Shown: positions 43,685 to 53,002 of the stretch, in pieces
Layout: the number at the start of each line of letters is the position of its first letter
How positions within the stretch are numbered: position 1 is the first letter of the stretch
Assembly: GCA_016786705.1 (NCBI GenBank)
Contig: JAEUVV010000006.1
Coordinates: forward strand, 372,001-436,000
Length of the DNA stretch: 64,000 nt
DNA from: Taibaiella sp.
GTDB lineage: Bacteria > Bacteroidota > Bacteroidia > Chitinophagales > Chitinophagaceae
Direction: 5' to 3'
Program-made: the position numbers and the translations under genes
The notes under the pieces: model-generated
Databases searched by the model: none
What the model saw: the letters and a program-made list of their open reading frames with translations, nothing else
Told to the model about the DNA's origin: nothing

Positions 43685-44806
43685 TTACTTCAATAGGATG
43701 GTGTAGGTTTCAGGTTTTCCGCCGTTTACAACACGCAGGTAATAAAGGCCGGAAGTAAGATTTTCCAGGTTTGCCTGCATCTTGCCGGTATGGGCTGGCA
43801 GTTCCATTACGGTCTGTCCCAGCTGGCTTACGAGATATAATTGCTCATTTCCCTTCAGTCCATCTATAGTTAATATACGATCATGAAGCAGGGGGTTAGG
43901 ATATACCTTTAAAGCTTTAGTGCCGCTGCGGAAAAATATATGGGCAACATTACTGTATTCAAAGTGGTTATTGAGGTCTACCTGTTGCAACTTATAATAA
44001 TTGTTTCCTTTCAGGGGGGCTGCATCCAGGTAGCGGTAATATGAAGCAGCACTGCTGTGCCCGTTTGAAGCTGCAGCGCCTACCCAGCCAATGGCGGACC
44101 ATTCGCGACCATCGGCACTTCGCATTATATTAAATCCCTTATTGTCTGTTTCTGTAGCAGTACTCCATTGCAGCAAAGCGCTTTCCTCCGATTGCTTTTC
44201 TGCGATAAAGTATTGCAGCTTTACCGGAAGAGGATTGACCGGAGTAATGGCTACATTGCCCCAGATATTATCATCGTCAGCCTGGCTGTTTCCTGCCTGC
44301 GCCACACTATCCGGATTAACAGTGGCGTATGCGGAGAAGGTTGTCATGAGCGTATCGGCAGGAGCGGTACTTACCGGGAAAAAAGTAAAATCCAGATTGA
44401 TGGAAAAATCAGCTGTGCCGGAGTGCCCGATAGTTCCATTCATATTGGCAATAGTTATGGAGCCATTAGCAATGTCTGCGGTGTCTATAATACGCCATCT
44501 GCCACCATTTTGTGCGGTATCGAAGATGCCATAAGCGCCATTTGCAGGCGGCTGCACTGCTTCCGCGCCGCTATTCGTCCAGGATATTTGTATCCAGAGG
44601 GTGCCAGGTGTATATACTTCTGTACCGGAATTACCTAATGCGTAGGTAATGCACATAGGTCCATTGGCAGGGAAATAATTGGTGCTACAGCCGGTAACGG
44701 AATAAAGGCTTATATTGGCCGATTGATTGACCTGGGCCTGACTTTTAAAGGCACATATACAGGCCAGTAAAGTCAATATAGAGAATATTGAAGAAAATTT
44801 TTTCAT
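43685..44806 (-). CDS. T9SS type A sorting domain-containing protein
   Basis: 373 residues from the ATG at 44806. The frame runs to 44872, but the signal peptide (KKFSSIFSILTLLACICAF) starts at 44806. An exported ~190-residue beta-rich domain precedes a fibronectin-like pre-sorting module (LPVKLQYFIAEKQSEESALLQW) and a T9SS domain (LKVYPNPLLHDRIL ... SGLYYLRVVNGGKPETYTILLK). It lies 66 bases after the 44873-46075 gene and is probably co-transcribed. No enzyme motif; an exported structural or binding protein. Confidence 0.85.
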   Translation of the reverse strand: MKKFSSIFSILTLLACICAFKSQAQVNQSANISLYSVTGCSTNYFPANGPMCITYALGNSGTEVYTPGTLWIQISWTNSGAEAVQPPANGAYGIFDTAQNGGRWRIIDTADIANGSITIANMNGTIGHSGTADFSINLDFTFFPVSTAPADTLMTTFSAYATVNPDSVAQAGNSQADDDNIWGNVAITPVNPLPVKLQYFIAEKQSEESALLQWSTATETDNKGFNIMRSADGREWSAIGWVGAAASNGHSSAASYYRYLDAAPLKGNNYYKLQQVDLNNHFEYSNVAHIFFRSGTKALKVYPNPLLHDRILTIDGLKGNEQLYLVSQLGQTVMELPAHTGKMQANLENLTSGLYYLRVVNGGKPETYTILLK

Positions 44807-44872
44807 GATATATGAATATCTTTTTGTTGAAAATAAATTACCGGGAAAGAGATTGTAAAAATCCAGGTACAA

Positions 44873-46075
44873 TTATTGTTTGGTAAATGTTGTATTCCTT
44901 ACATTGTTGGTGATATTGATTTCTCCACCGCCAAGACCGGTAGGAATAGTAGCACTCAATGTAAACTGGCCTGCCAGTCCGCCGGTGCGGGTTAAGGTTG
45001 CCGGGATATTTTTAAACCCGTTTACAACCGGAGATGCATCAATACGCTTATCCGTATTCAGAGTAAGTATATAAAAGGCAGGATTACTTGCATCAATAGT
45101 CCAGTCGGGAGTACTGCCGATCAACAGTTCCAGGCCATCAGTAGTAGGGTTTGGACGTTTAATTCTTACTTGTACTTCGCCTAGGGTGCTGGTGTTGGTA
45201 ATGAGGTTCGATATACGAACATTGACAGAGCGGCTTGCGCCAATGGGCAATATATTAGACCCTCCTGTTACCGTAATGGTAGGGGTAAGGTCCGGAATGC
45301 CATTTAATACCTTGCCGGTCCATTGAAAAGCGCCGATAGACCATGCAGGATTAAGATCGTTACGATTATTACGTACAATATGGCTCACCACCACACTGTC
45401 AACCGCAACAGAAGTATCTACGGTAAAATAGATAGCTCCTCTCTCCCAGTACTGGCTGGCAGAAGATTCGCCCCATACTCCGTTTGCGCCACCATTAAAG
45501 GTTACATTATTACCGTTATTGCCGGTGTAGTTGGCACAGGCCCAGGCATAAGACGAATCAGGATTAGGCTCGGCAAACTGAAAGGTATAGTTAGCCAAGG
45601 CCCCTCCGGAATAAACAAGCACCTGGATCGTGTCATAGGGATTGTCTACATCGCAAATTGTGAATGAAAGCCCCTTAGGTTTAAATGGTGCATTATTAAC
45701 AAAGTTTATGTTGGTATTTGCCCTTGCGCCGGCACAGTTCCCCGAGTTAGCAGTAGTATTTGTCTTAACGGCAAGCGGCCGGGAAGCACCCGCAGGAAAA
45801 TACTGGTTATCATAGCAGAAGGTAGGTTTACGGAACTGTACGGGGGAATTCAATGAAAATACAGCTAAATCCGTGTCTAAACAAGGGGCATTCAGCCATA
45901 GTTTAGGAGAGATTTTCATCCCGTCAGCAGCCGTTGCATCAGGTAGTACTGGTACTGTCGTAGAGCAAAAAGTGCTGGTCCCTGTAGAGAAGCTTTGAGC
46001 AGAAGTATTTAAATAATTTCCCAGGCCAATCAGCGCTAAGCAATACCTCCATTTGGTAAAGTTAATTTGTTTCAT
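44873..46075 (-). CDS. secreted protein of unknown function, partner of T9SS gene
   Basis: 400 residues. The signal peptide region reads YCLALIGLGNYLNTSAQ. The body is beta-rich with many Asn, Thr and Gly residues and a segment DVDNPYDTIQVLVYSGG that looks like an extracellular lectin- or jelly-roll-like domain. No T9SS sorting domain is visible at the end (NITNNVRNTTFTKQ), in contrast to its operon partner. It may be exported by another path or held by the partner; this is speculation. Confidence 0.65.
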   Translation of the reverse strand: MKQINFTKWRYCLALIGLGNYLNTSAQSFSTGTSTFCSTTVPVLPDATAADGMKISPKLWLNAPCLDTDLAVFSLNSPVQFRKPTFCYDNQYFPAGASRPLAVKTNTTANSGNCAGARANTNINFVNNAPFKPKGLSFTICDVDNPYDTIQVLVYSGGALANYTFQFAEPNPDSSYAWACANYTGNNGNNVTFNGGANGVWGESSASQYWERGAIYFTVDTSVAVDSVVVSHIVRNNRNDLNPAWSIGAFQWTGKVLNGIPDLTPTITVTGGSNILPIGASRSVNVRISNLITNTSTLGEVQVRIKRPNPTTDGLELLIGSTPDWTIDASNPAFYILTLNTDKRIDASPVVNGFKNIPATLTRTGGLAGQFTLSATIPTGLGGGEINITNNVRNTTFTKQ

Positions 46076-46459
46076 GCACGTTCATAATTATATGGTTATT
46101 TTGGCATCCTGAATATGGAATGTAGGTACATTCAAAAGCCGGTGTAAAATTATTTTTAACTTACTTCATCCAACCCTCTAATTTTTTATAATACAGCTCC
46201 TGTTTTGTGTACAAACTGCTTTAATTTTTGAATATAATACCCGATGTATTATGTTTTCTTCAATTGTTAAATGCTGGCAAATGAGCTGCTATTGATGTGT
46301 TAACAGGCATGTTTTTTTAAAATCATAATGGTTAAAAAACGATCTTTGTTTGTTAGTGTTAAAGCGGTTTTACAGGCTGCTTATTTTATTATAGATTGAG
46401 GTTATACAAAATCGCTAAGCCTAAGCAGGCTTAAAATATAGTACAGCAATAGGGCATAT
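46076..46459. other. 384-base divergent intergenic region
   Basis: It separates the secreted-protein operon from the sensor kinase gene. No exact TAnnTTTG element was found for either side. A perfect 7-bp hairpin TAAGCCT-AAGC-AGGCTTA is at 46416-46433, in the leader of the kinase gene, 26 bases before its ATG. Confidence 0.5.
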
Positions 46460-49399
46460 ATGAAAACGCTGCGCACATTTTTTACTTATTGTATATATGC
46501 TTATCTCTTTATTGGCCTGTTTTCTGATTATTCCTATGCTTCTTCTTTTGATTTCAGCCAGCTGAACCCGTCCTGGACTTATACCAGCTATACAGAAGGG
46601 ATTAATAAACTGGCCAGTAATGTATGCTATAAACTCATCCTTGATGATGAAGGCTATATATGGGTAGCTACAGATATGGGACTACAGGTATATAATGGTA
46701 AAACATTTGAGCCTATAGATCTTCCCGGCAGCGACGGGGAGATCGTATGCCTTTATAAAGATGGCCCATACCTGATCGGGATGAGCTATTATGGTGATAT
46801 TATTTATATTCACACCCGTACCCGGAAAGTATGTCTTTTAAGGGATCATGATCCGCCATGGAACTATCCCAACAATATGTTCAAAACATTTATCAGGCTT
46901 AATGATAACAGGTTATACTTTCTTCGCTATTTCGGAGAATCGTTTTCCTTACCAGACCAGGACTTTTACAGTAATGAAAAAGACAAGTTTAAGCACCTCA
47001 AGCTTTTAGGGTCAACGGGCATTCATCAGAACATTTTCTATCAAAGTCTTAAAGAGCGGTTTTTTATTAATGACACTACTTTATTATCCAAAGTCCGGGA
47101 TTGCTTTAAGGGAATACCTTTGCATAAGATCGTTTTCCACAACAACAGCATGTCTATCGGCCAGCATTACCTGTTTAACCCTGCAACAGGCAGCCAGGTA
47201 CCCCATTGGCAATTATATAGCAATACAAACACTACCAAAGAAGATTATATTTTAAGTAGCCTGAGCTTTCAGGGCGAAGAGTGGATCAGCTGGCGCTTCT
47301 ACGGGATGGAGCGCCTGCGCCAAGGGCCGGAAAGTTATTATCCTTATGCACATTTATTCGAGGGGCTCTGTATTACCAGCATGATCAAAGACGGCCAGAA
47401 CAATATCTGGATGAGTACGCTTTCTAACGGTTTGCTGCGAATACAAACCAATACAAAAGAGCTGGATTATATTTCCTGTAGTGATCGCCGGCAATACTAT
47501 TCATCAGATATTAACTATATCAGGCGTTGGGGGGATACCTTATGCCTCGGATACCGGCACCCGGTAGCAGATATACTGCACAATGGTAAACGTCTTTGGC
47601 GCTATACAGGTGATACAGTAACCGACAACAGTAAGACCAATATGTTTTTCGGACATCTTGGCGGTCCCGGCTACCTTATTTCGGCAGAAGGAAACCTTTA
47701 TGCAGTGCCCTATCCGAATCAACCAGGCATACTTAAAGAGACGGTGATCAAGGATGCTTATCCCTGGCAGAATGATGCGATTGCTGTCGCGAAGCGTACG
47801 TTTTATTATAAGATAGATGGAGCGACCATGCGGCTGGATACCGTAAATACTAAGCTAGCAGAAATTTCTAAATCAAATCTTGTGCTGGCCATGTGCAATG
47901 CCTACCCGGATAGTGGTTGGTATATAGCTAACAGTAAGGGTTTATTCCTGAACAACAACCCGGTGGATTATGGCAGCTCTAACCGTATCCTGCAAATGCG
48001 TAATTACGACGGTAATATACTCATTGTCAATTCCCGGGAAGTACTTTTTAAAAAACCGGGGCAGTACAGGTTTGTCTCACTAAAAAAAATGCAGGGTAAG
48101 GATGTGCGACAAATCGCCTGGGATACTTTGCGAAAACAGCTATACCTGCTTTCATCAGACGGCTTGTTACGCTATTCACCGGATAGCAGGCAGGAGGTAC
48201 TGTTTTTATCCAATGCGGAATTGCCCCAGGGCACCAAAATGAACTATGTCCACATCGACAGTAGTGAAGTATGGATTGGAACCAGCAATGGTATTTTCTA
48301 CATTAATAAAGACAAGCTGCAAAATCAATTGAGCTATGATATGCGTCTGGTAGCGGCAGATCATAAAAGTAACCGGCCATTGTCTGATACCCTGGAGTAC
48401 ACTTATTCCGGTAAACTGGACATTCCGCTTACTGTCGATATCCTGGATTATAATAATGATCGCTATAACATTACCTATGTGATTTATGATGAACAGAACA
48501 GAGAGTTCAGGAGGGGAACATCTAACAATGACCGTATATTTAATCCCGGTCTTTTTCAGCCGGGCCGGTATAATATCAAGATCAGGGCTTTTCAGCGTAA
48601 AGGTTTTATTGAAAAGGAAATTATCCTGATCATAAATCCTTTATGGTGGCAACGTAGATGGGTACAACTGACTTGCATTCTACTACTGCTTGCTACAGTA
48701 GCCCTTGCTACCGCATGGATCATCAGAAGACGGAACAAAAGTATGTACATCAGGCTGAAGAAAGAACATGAATTGTTATTGGTAAAGAATAAGCTGCAAT
48801 CATCCAGGTTAAAACCGCATTTTATTTTTAACGCGCTCAATCCTTTACAGAAATATATCCTGGAAGATAATAAAGATGCGGCACTTCTGTATTTCGAACA
48901 ATTCAGCAAGCTGATGCGCAATTCCATCAAACACTTTGAGATTGATTTCATATCGCTCGAAGAGGAACTTATATTTTTAGACCAGTATATATATGTACAG
49001 CAGTGCAGGTATCCCGGGAGGTTTACATTCACCAAAGACTTGAATCTTATCCGTGAAGCCGGAGCGGTACATATCCCAGCAATGATCCTGCAGCCGATCC
49101 TCGAAAATGCTATTGAGCATGGATTTTCGGAAGAAGACCGTAATGCCCATAACTATATTGGGTTTTCTGTAAGAGAAGATAATGTCACGCAGCAACTCAT
49201 CATCATCATCGAAAATTCGGGCAGCACTTTTCCAGAGCAGCTGGTATTCAATGAAAATCATGGCATGGGTATAGTTGTGCATAAAATATCATTAGTTGCC
49301 GCCCAGTTCAAGGAAGGAACGATAAATTTTAAGAATGGGGAAATGGGCGCACAATGTAAAATAATATTATCTTTAGATGCGACTGAAAACAGGCATTGA
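46460..49399 (+). CDS. two-component sensor histidine kinase with periplasmic propeller
   Basis: 979 residues. Signal/anchor N-terminus (TYCIYAYLFIGLFSDYSYA), then a ~600-residue region with two-component-propeller repeats (DDEGYIWVATDMGLQVYNGKTF; DGQNNIWMSTLSNGLLRI; DSSEVWIGTSNGIFYI), a Y_Y_Y-type Ig domain, one transmembrane helix (LTCILLLLATVALATAWII) and a LytS-type kinase (LKPHFIFNALNPLQKYILED, His787) with ATPase motifs (PILENAIEHGF, NHGMGIVVHKI). It probably senses an extracellular ligand and phosphorylates the next gene's product. This layout is widespread in Bacteroidota and often controls nearby surface proteins. Confidence 0.9.
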   Translation: MKTLRTFFTYCIYAYLFIGLFSDYSYASSFDFSQLNPSWTYTSYTEGINKLASNVCYKLILDDEGYIWVATDMGLQVYNGKTFEPIDLPGSDGEIVCLYKDGPYLIGMSYYGDIIYIHTRTRKVCLLRDHDPPWNYPNNMFKTFIRLNDNRLYFLRYFGESFSLPDQDFYSNEKDKFKHLKLLGSTGIHQNIFYQSLKERFFINDTTLLSKVRDCFKGIPLHKIVFHNNSMSIGQHYLFNPATGSQVPHWQLYSNTNTTKEDYILSSLSFQGEEWISWRFYGMERLRQGPESYYPYAHLFEGLCITSMIKDGQNNIWMSTLSNGLLRIQTNTKELDYISCSDRRQYYSSDINYIRRWGDTLCLGYRHPVADILHNGKRLWRYTGDTVTDNSKTNMFFGHLGGPGYLISAEGNLYAVPYPNQPGILKETVIKDAYPWQNDAIAVAKRTFYYKIDGATMRLDTVNTKLAEISKSNLVLAMCNAYPDSGWYIANSKGLFLNNNPVDYGSSNRILQMRNYDGNILIVNSREVLFKKPGQYRFVSLKKMQGKDVRQIAWDTLRKQLYLLSSDGLLRYSPDSRQEVLFLSNAELPQGTKMNYVHIDSSEVWIGTSNGIFYINKDKLQNQLSYDMRLVAADHKSNRPLSDTLEYTYSGKLDIPLTVDILDYNNDRYNITYVIYDEQNREFRRGTSNNDRIFNPGLFQPGRYNIKIRAFQRKGFIEKEIILIINPLWWQRRWVQLTCILLLLATVALATAWIIRRRNKSMYIRLKKEHELLLVKNKLQSSRLKPHFIFNALNPLQKYILEDNKDAALLYFEQFSKLMRNSIKHFEIDFISLEEELIFLDQYIYVQQCRYPGRFTFTKDLNLIREAGAVHIPAMILQPILENAIEHGFSEEDRNAHNYIGFSVREDNVTQQLIIIIENSGSTFPEQLVFNENHGMGIVVHKISLVAAQFKEGTINFKNGEMGAQCKIILSLDATENRH

Positions 49400-49434
49400 T
49401 ACTATGATTAAAGTCGCAAGCTATATAAAATATC

Positions 49435-49442
49435 TAAATTTG
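49435..49442 (+). promoter_or_regulatory. -7 promoter element for response regulator gene
   Basis: TAAATTTG, an exact TAnnTTTG match, very close to the ATG at 49451. The regulator may be transcribed separately from the kinase. Confidence 0.45.
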
Positions 49443-49450
49443 ACTTGTAT

Positions 49451-50218
49451 ATGAGGATGCCTTTTTTAAACAGACCCGTAAGTATTGGCATTATTGACGA
49501 TGAGCAAGCCTCGATAGATAATATTAAGGGACTCTTATTGCACATTTACAAAGAGCAAACTCTATCCATCCTGGAGGCCAATGACTTCCATAAAGCGGTT
49601 ACTATCTTTAATCTGGAAAAAGTGGATATATTGTTCCTGGACATTACGCTGGGAGCAAAAAGTGGTTTTGACATATTGGATAAGCTCGGTGCGGATGTCG
49701 CTCATAATATTATCATAGTATCAGCAAGTGAAACTCATGCCTATCGCACCTTCAATTATGCGGGGGTACGTCATTACCTGTTGAAGCCCATTACAATCAA
49801 CGAGATACGGATCGCTATAGATAAGTGTATCTTATCTGAAGAGAATAATACAGTAATGATCGCACAAAATGTACCGGCATCAGAATACCATGGCGACCAG
49901 GAGTCACTTGTCATCCCGAACCGTAACGGGTTCCAGATCATAAAAATAAACCAGATAAGCTATCTGGAAGCTAATGGCAGCTATTGCAACATCTTTCTTA
50001 CAGACGGTACCAAGATTACCCACAGCCGTAATATGAAATTTGTTAGCGCGCAGCTCCCGGAGCATACCGGCTTCATAAGGGTGCATAAATCTTACATTGT
50101 AAATAAAACACTGATACAAGCTTACGACAGTCTCAACGGGCAGCTGATCCTTGACGGAGGCATGAAAATCAGTGTGACCATGTCCGTAAAAGAGTTATTG
50201 GAATACTTACAGCAATAA
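49451..50218 (+). CDS. LytTR-family response regulator
   Basis: 255 residues from the ATG at 49451. A TTG two codons upstream is unlikely, and an ATG at 49457 is also possible. Receiver domain with the acidic pair in GIIDDEQ, phospho-acceptor Asp in ILFLDITLG and Lys in LLKPI. The LytTR DNA-binding domain follows (SLVIPNRNGFQIIKINQISYLEANGSY ... FIRVHKSYIVNK). It should bind direct-repeat promoter sites once phosphorylated by the kinase 52 bases upstream. Likely targets are unknown; the adjacent T9SS and secreted genes are candidates by location only. Confidence 0.93.
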   Translation: MRMPFLNRPVSIGIIDDEQASIDNIKGLLLHIYKEQTLSILEANDFHKAVTIFNLEKVDILFLDITLGAKSGFDILDKLGADVAHNIIIVSASETHAYRTFNYAGVRHYLLKPITINEIRIAIDKCILSEENNTVMIAQNVPASEYHGDQESLVIPNRNGFQIIKINQISYLEANGSYCNIFLTDGTKITHSRNMKFVSAQLPEHTGFIRVHKSYIVNKTLIQAYDSLNGQLILDGGMKISVTMSVKELLEYLQQ

Positions 50219-50245
50219 GAAATTTCGGCTATTTAAAGCTTAAAA

Positions 50246-50890
50246 TTAAAACTGGTAACCGATATTAAACATCCAGTTGTTGATGTTCCTAAGTACTAAT
50301 AAGTCGGTTTCATCTACAGGTTTATACACATTTGGGATACCATGGGCATAAGAAACCCGTGCGTACAGACCAACCGGTGTCATATAGCCGATACTATAGG
50401 CTAAGCCATAATCAAATCTTTTGTAGGATTTATATTGGCCTTTATGAGCTATTACAGGAGCACCGTTATAGGTGAATGTTCCAGAGCCTAAATAGGCGAG
50501 GTAAGGTCCGGCCGTAACAAATAGGTTTGATCGGCTTTTTCCCTTGATCAATTTATATTTAAAATTAGTATGTAGCCGCACATATTTGAGTATAAATTCT
50601 TCTTTATAAAATTTCCGCTCAAAATACCTGGTACCGGATTGGTAATGATGAAATCCGAATTCGAAATTTGTTTTGTTACCAAGTCTTAGATCTCCCCATA
50701 TACCTGGGGTAAACTTGATAATCCTCTTTCCGGGAATTGGCTCTAAATTTGGAATATTGAGATCAATATGCATATTAGCGTGTGAAACACCGGTTTCCAC
50801 CTGTACCCGGAATTTTGGTTCAGCTTTTTGCTGAGCATTAATGGATGTAAGAAATAGAAAGCTCGTTAAGGTGGTAAATATGTATTTCAT
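50246..50890 (-). CDS. outer-membrane beta-barrel protein
   Basis: 214 residues. Signal peptide (YIFTTLTSFLFLTSINAQ) then amphipathic strands (VQVETGVSHANMHIDL; GIWGDLRLGNKTNFEFGFHHY; VRLHTNFKYKLI; LFVTAGPYLAYLGSG; GLYARVSYAHGI; WMFNIGYQF). The pattern, including the aromatic C-terminus, matches small PorT/OmpX-like barrels. No specific role. Convergent with the response regulator. Confidence 0.74.
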   Translation of the reverse strand: MKYIFTTLTSFLFLTSINAQQKAEPKFRVQVETGVSHANMHIDLNIPNLEPIPGKRIIKFTPGIWGDLRLGNKTNFEFGFHHYQSGTRYFERKFYKEEFILKYVRLHTNFKYKLIKGKSRSNLFVTAGPYLAYLGSGTFTYNGAPVIAHKGQYKSYKRFDYGLAYSIGYMTPVGLYARVSYAHGIPNVYKPVDETDLLVLRNINNWMFNIGYQF

Positions 50891-51061
50891 TAGGAATTGT
50901 TTTTCAAAAAGATATATGAATGCTACTTTTTAATGAGGTACTGATTTATACACTTAAAATAATGTGCCTGCATTATTAATGCATTTCTGGTTCTAAGCTC
51001 TTTTATACTTATAAACAAAAAGAGCTTATGAAGCTGAAAGGGATTTAGCGATAGGTATAAA

Positions 51062-51100
51062 AAAATAGATAGAAAACTAATGCAGTTTTCTATCTATTTT
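51062..51100 (-). terminator. intrinsic terminator of the ACIII-oxidase operon
   Basis: 17-bp perfect stem (51062-51078 with 51084-51100), loop AATGC, followed on the minus strand by a T run. It is 23 bases after the coxA stop. Confidence 0.9.
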
Positions 51101-51123
51101 ATCGCTATTAGCTTAAATATTTA

Positions 51124-52932
51124 TTAATGCTCCTCTTCTCCCGGGCGTAAAGGAACGTTTTGAGGGATGAAGTCTTTTCCATTACCATCATCACGATAGT
51201 CATAAGGCCACCTGTATACTTCAGGAATTGGTCCTTCCCAGTTACCATGTCCAGGGTGGATCGGGGTAGTCCACTCTAATGTAGTAGATCCCCAAGGGTT
51301 AGTGCTTGTTACTTTTCTACCTCTGAACATGCTTACGAAGAAGTTGAAAACGAACAATAATTGTGCGAAGAATGTGATTACCACAACTATTGAAATAAAT
51401 GCATTCATATTCTGGTATGGTGCATAAGTCGCCCATTGGGTATAATCATAATAACGGCGTGGCATACCTGCAAGACCTGCATAGTGCATTGGCCAGAAGA
51501 TGAGGTAAGCACCGATGAACGTTACAAAGAAGTGGATGTAACCCAAAGTATTGTTCATGAACCTGCCGAACATTTTAGGGAACCAGTGATAAACACCGGC
51601 AAACATACCGAAGAAGGCAGATACACCCATTACCAGGTGGAAGTGCGCTACCACGAAGTAAGTATCATGCAGGTGGATATCTAATGCTGAGTTACCTAAC
51701 CAGATACCGGTCAAACCACCGGAGATGAAGATAGATACGAAACCGATCGCGAATACCATTGGTACCGTGAAACGGATACTACCTCTCCAGATCGTCGTCA
51801 GCCAGTTAAATACTTTAATAGCTGATGGGATCGCGATCAATAAGGTTAACAATACAAACACGGATCCCAGGAACGGACTCATACCGGATACGAACATGTG
51901 GTGGGCCCATACGATCAAAGCCAGTGAAGTAATACCGATCAGGGAGATGATCATCGCTGTGTAACCAAAGATAGGTTTACGGCTGTGTGTAGATAATATT
52001 TCGGAAGCCATACCCATACCCGGTAACATTACGATGTATACCTCAGGGTGACCTAAGAACCAGAATAAGTGTTGGTATAAGATCGGGGATCCGCCCATGT
52101 GTGATAATGCTTTACCACCAATGAAGATCTCAGATAAGTAGAAGCTGGTACCCATGTGACGGTCGAACAGTAATAAAACTACTGCAGAAACCAATACCGG
52201 GAAAGATAATAAACCTAGTACGGCAGTAAAGAAGAAAGACCACATGGTTAATGGCATACGGGTCATCTTCATGCCATTCGTTCTCATGTTAAGGATAGTA
52301 GATACATAGTTCAAGCCACCTAATACCTGGGAAACGATGAATAGGGTCATACTGATTAACCAAAGGTCCATACCTAAGCCGGAACCTAAAGAAGCTTCTT
52401 TAAGGGCGCTCAATGGAGGATAGGTAGTCCATCCGCCGGCGGCCGGACCTGTAGAAATAAACAGGGAGATGAACATGATCACACTGGAAATAAAGAAGAA
52501 CCAGTAAGAAAGCATATTCATGAACGGAGAGGCCATATCTCTTGCACCGATCTGCAATGGGATCAGGAAGTTACTGAAGGTACCACTAAGGCCCGCAGTC
52601 AATACAAAGAATACCAGGATAGTACCGTGCATGGTAACCATCGCGTAGTAGAATTCAGGGCTTAATTTACCCCCTTTAGCCCACTCGCCCAGGAATTGTT
52701 CCATGATCGGGAAAGTAGAATTAGGAAAGCCTAATTGTAAGCGGAAGAATACGGAGAACAATGCCCCGATTACCGCCCAGATAATACCTGTAACCAGGTA
52801 TTGCTTACCAATCATCTTATGGTCCTGGCTAAAGATGTATTTCGTAATAAAATGCTGCTTATGATGCTCGTGGTGACCATCGTGATGTCCGTGTGCATCG
52901 TGTGCTTGTACTAAAGTAGCGTCGTGACTCAT
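51124..52932 (-). CDS. ctaD: cytochrome c oxidase subunit I
   Basis: 602 residues, a haem-copper oxidase. Haem a, haem a3 and CuB ligands are in YAMVTMHGTI, LFWFLGHPEVYIVMLPG (His with the cross-linked Tyr), IVWAHHMFVSGM and VAHFHLVMG. About 12-14 transmembrane helices. The N-terminus carries a His-rich segment (HDAHGHHDGHHEHHKQH), an extra feature beyond the core. Together with subunit II it reduces O2 to water and pumps protons. Last gene of the operon, 70 bases after subunit II. Subunits III and IV are not visible here. Confidence 0.96.
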   Translation of the reverse strand: MSHDATLVQAHDAHGHHDGHHEHHKQHFITKYIFSQDHKMIGKQYLVTGIIWAVIGALFSVFFRLQLGFPNSTFPIMEQFLGEWAKGGKLSPEFYYAMVTMHGTILVFFVLTAGLSGTFSNFLIPLQIGARDMASPFMNMLSYWFFFISSVIMFISLFISTGPAAGGWTTYPPLSALKEASLGSGLGMDLWLISMTLFIVSQVLGGLNYVSTILNMRTNGMKMTRMPLTMWSFFFTAVLGLLSFPVLVSAVVLLLFDRHMGTSFYLSEIFIGGKALSHMGGSPILYQHLFWFLGHPEVYIVMLPGMGMASEILSTHSRKPIFGYTAMIISLIGITSLALIVWAHHMFVSGMSPFLGSVFVLLTLLIAIPSAIKVFNWLTTIWRGSIRFTVPMVFAIGFVSIFISGGLTGIWLGNSALDIHLHDTYFVVAHFHLVMGVSAFFGMFAGVYHWFPKMFGRFMNNTLGYIHFFVTFIGAYLIFWPMHYAGLAGMPRRYYDYTQWATYAPYQNMNAFISIVVVITFFAQLLFVFNFFVSMFRGRKVTSTNPWGSTTLEWTTPIHPGHGNWEGPIPEVYRWPYDYRDDGNGKDFIPQNVPLRPGEEEH

Positions 52933-53002
52933 TTTATATTCAATTTACAACCCTTGTAAACAAGGCGTATAATTTATATTGTTTTTTGAATGATTATTTT
53001 TA

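Noticed and set aside
50995..51027. 10-bp inverted repeat AAGCTCTTTT / AAAAGAGCTT as a second operon terminator
   Set aside because: The better terminator at 51062-51100 precedes it, and this one lies in the upstream region of the beta-barrel gene; role undecided.
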